Source of the DNA: Sphingomonas paeninsulae
Lineage (GTDB): Bacteria > Pseudomonadota > Alphaproteobacteria > Sphingomonadales > Sphingomonadaceae
Reading direction: 5' to 3'
Assembly: GCF_003660165.1 (NCBI RefSeq)
Contig: NZ_CP032829.1
Coordinates: 2,555,001 to 2,619,000, forward strand
DNA length: 64,000 nucleotides
Shown piece after piece: positions 63,212 through 64,000 of this stretch. The notes below the pieces were generated by a model that saw only the letters and a list, made by a program, of their open reading frames with translations, had not been told where the DNA came from and did not search any database. Each line of letters begins with the position of its first letter. Position 1 is the stretch's first letter. The position numbers and the translations under genes were made by a program.

Positions 63212-64000
63212 GTGACTGATCGCATTCCTTCCTTCGATCTTGCCGCGCAGGGCATTTCCACCGCCGCCAATCTGAATTGGAACCTGATCACCGCGCCACT
63301 GGTCGAACACGCAGTACGACGTGGCGAAGGAATACTCGCAGCCGACGGTCCGCTGGTCGTCGAAACCGGCAAGCACACCGGGCGCTCGGCCAACGACAAA
63401 TTCATCGTCCGTGATGCGACGACCGAAGACACGATTTGGTGGGGCAAGACCAACAAGGGCATGACGTCAGAGCATTTTGCCGCATTGAAGGCCGACTTTT
63501 ACAGCGCGCTCGCGACGAAAGACACGCTCTACGTTCAGGATCTGTTCGGCGGATCGCAGCCCGAATATCGCGTCAATGTCCGCGTCATCACTGAACTGGC
63601 CTGGCATAGCTTGTTCATCCGTACGCTGCTTGTCCGCCCGGAAACGGCGCAACTCGCGGACTTCGCTCCCGAATTTACGATTATCGACTTGCCAAGCTTC
63701 CGCGCCGATCCTGCGCGTCATGGCAGCCGTGGCGAAACGGTAATCGCAGTCAACTTCACCGAAAAACTGATCCTCATCGGCGGCACGGCTTACGCTGGCG
63801 AAATGAAGAAGTCGGTGTTCGGCATCCTCAATTACAAGCTGCCTGTCGAAGGCATCATGCCGATGCATTGCTCGGCCAACATTGGGCCAAAGGGCGACAC
63901 GGCTGTATTTTTTGGTCTGTCCGGCACTGGTAAAACGACGCTGTCTGCCGACGCCAGCCGCACGCTGATCGGCGATGACGAACATGGCTGGTCCGACACG
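63212..64000 (+). CDS. pckA: Phosphoenolpyruvate carboxykinase (ATP), N-terminal part; continues beyond the window
   Basis: 263 codons run off the right edge. GTG at 63212 has AAGAGG about 5 bases upstream. Seen: [20 protein letters not shown] (~50), [14 protein letters not shown] (~124), [18 protein letters not shown] (~191, with the substrate-binding tyrosine/lysine), [30 protein letters not shown] with the P-loop at ~234-243. This is the ATP-type enzyme converting oxaloacetate to phosphoenolpyruvate for gluconeogenesis. Divergent from chvI, as in other alphaproteobacteria. Confidence 0.97.
   Translation, partial: MTDRIPSFDLAAQGISTAANLNWNLITAPLVEHAVRRGEGILAADGPLVVETGKHTGRSANDKFIVRDATTEDTIWWGKTNKGMTSEHFAALKADFYSALATKDTLYVQDLFGGSQPEYRVNVRVITELAWHSLFIRTLLVRPETAQLADFAPEFTIIDLPSFRADPARHGSRGETVIAVNFTEKLILIGGTAYAGEMKKSVFGILNYKLPVEGIMPMHCSANIGPKGDTAVFFGLSGTGKTTLSADASRTLIGDDEHGWSDT

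Overview
The window is GC-rich chromosomal DNA of an alphaproteobacterium, most likely a sphingomonad (Sphingomonadales). The evidence is: the pcm-tolC-popZ-valS gene order; a truncated HprK beside RapZ, EIIA, HPr, ChvG/ChvI and pckA; a complete sphingomonad-type XrtA (exosortase A) polysaccharide/PEP-CTERM locus; the Mg-type HemB; and palindromic intergenic repeats of a kind I associate with this group. No prophage, IS element, CRISPR array or plasmid gene was seen. Genes are tightly packed and no stretch over 300 bases lacks a gene. Genus cannot be fixed from the sequence.

Layout. 1-3.5 kb: a partial CHAT-domain protein and a coupled doxX / 50-residue protein / trhO operon, then tRNA-Cys. 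3.9-12.3 kb (+): protein repair and export (pcm, tolC), the polar organizer popZ, valS, a MATE transporter, hemB and a gamma-carbonic anhydrase ending in a palindromic repeat. 12.3-17.6 kb (-): a lipoprotein, an SDR, a small membrane protein and an arginine succinyltransferase operon (M20 hydrolase, astA, astB), with tRNA-Arg on +. 17.7-30.9 kb: malate synthase G, rppH, an esterase, a histone-deacetylase-like enzyme, 2-oxoacid:ferredoxin oxidoreductase korAB, a photolyase, a cyclopropane-fatty-acid synthase, a PilZ protein, purF and hisI. 31-34.3 kb: an acyl-CoA dehydrogenase under a MerR regulator. 34.35-53.4 kb: tRNA-Met, trxB and the XrtA locus. 53.4-58.7 kb: truA, fmt, recR, def, rmuC and an rRNA/tRNA methyltransferase. 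58.7-64 kb: the nitrogen-type PTS regulatory cluster, ChvG/ChvI and the start of pckA.

The XrtA locus (35.4-53.4 kb) is the centrepiece. Two divergent operons leave a 76-base control region carrying two copies of a palindrome 22 bp apart. The left arm has two hydrolases, an acyl carrier protein and a GNAT/FemAB-like acyltransferase. The right arm has an acyl-CoA ligase, a PLP decarboxylase, polysaccharide export, chain-length and tyrosine-kinase proteins, an outer-membrane barrel, an ATPase, a deacetylase, a FemAB-like protein, a glycosyltransferase, exosortase A fused to an EpsI-type domain, and a glutamine amidotransferase. The assembly/export part is a known type. The ligase/decarboxylase/ACP/hydrolase/acyltransferase side branch has no established product and is the best candidate here for undescribed chemistry.

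A major caveat concerns sequence quality. Eight genes (glcB, rppH, the deacetylase-like gene, purF, the XrtA acyl-CoA ligase, the XrtA polysaccharide deacetylase, fmt, chvG) are each interrupted by single missing bases, nine sites in all. Eight sites fall exactly in a run of 4-6 G or C; the ninth is best repaired by lengthening a GG. Restoring one base per site gives full-length proteins with normal C-termini. Because purF and fmt are affected, I read these as base-calling errors rather than pseudogenes.
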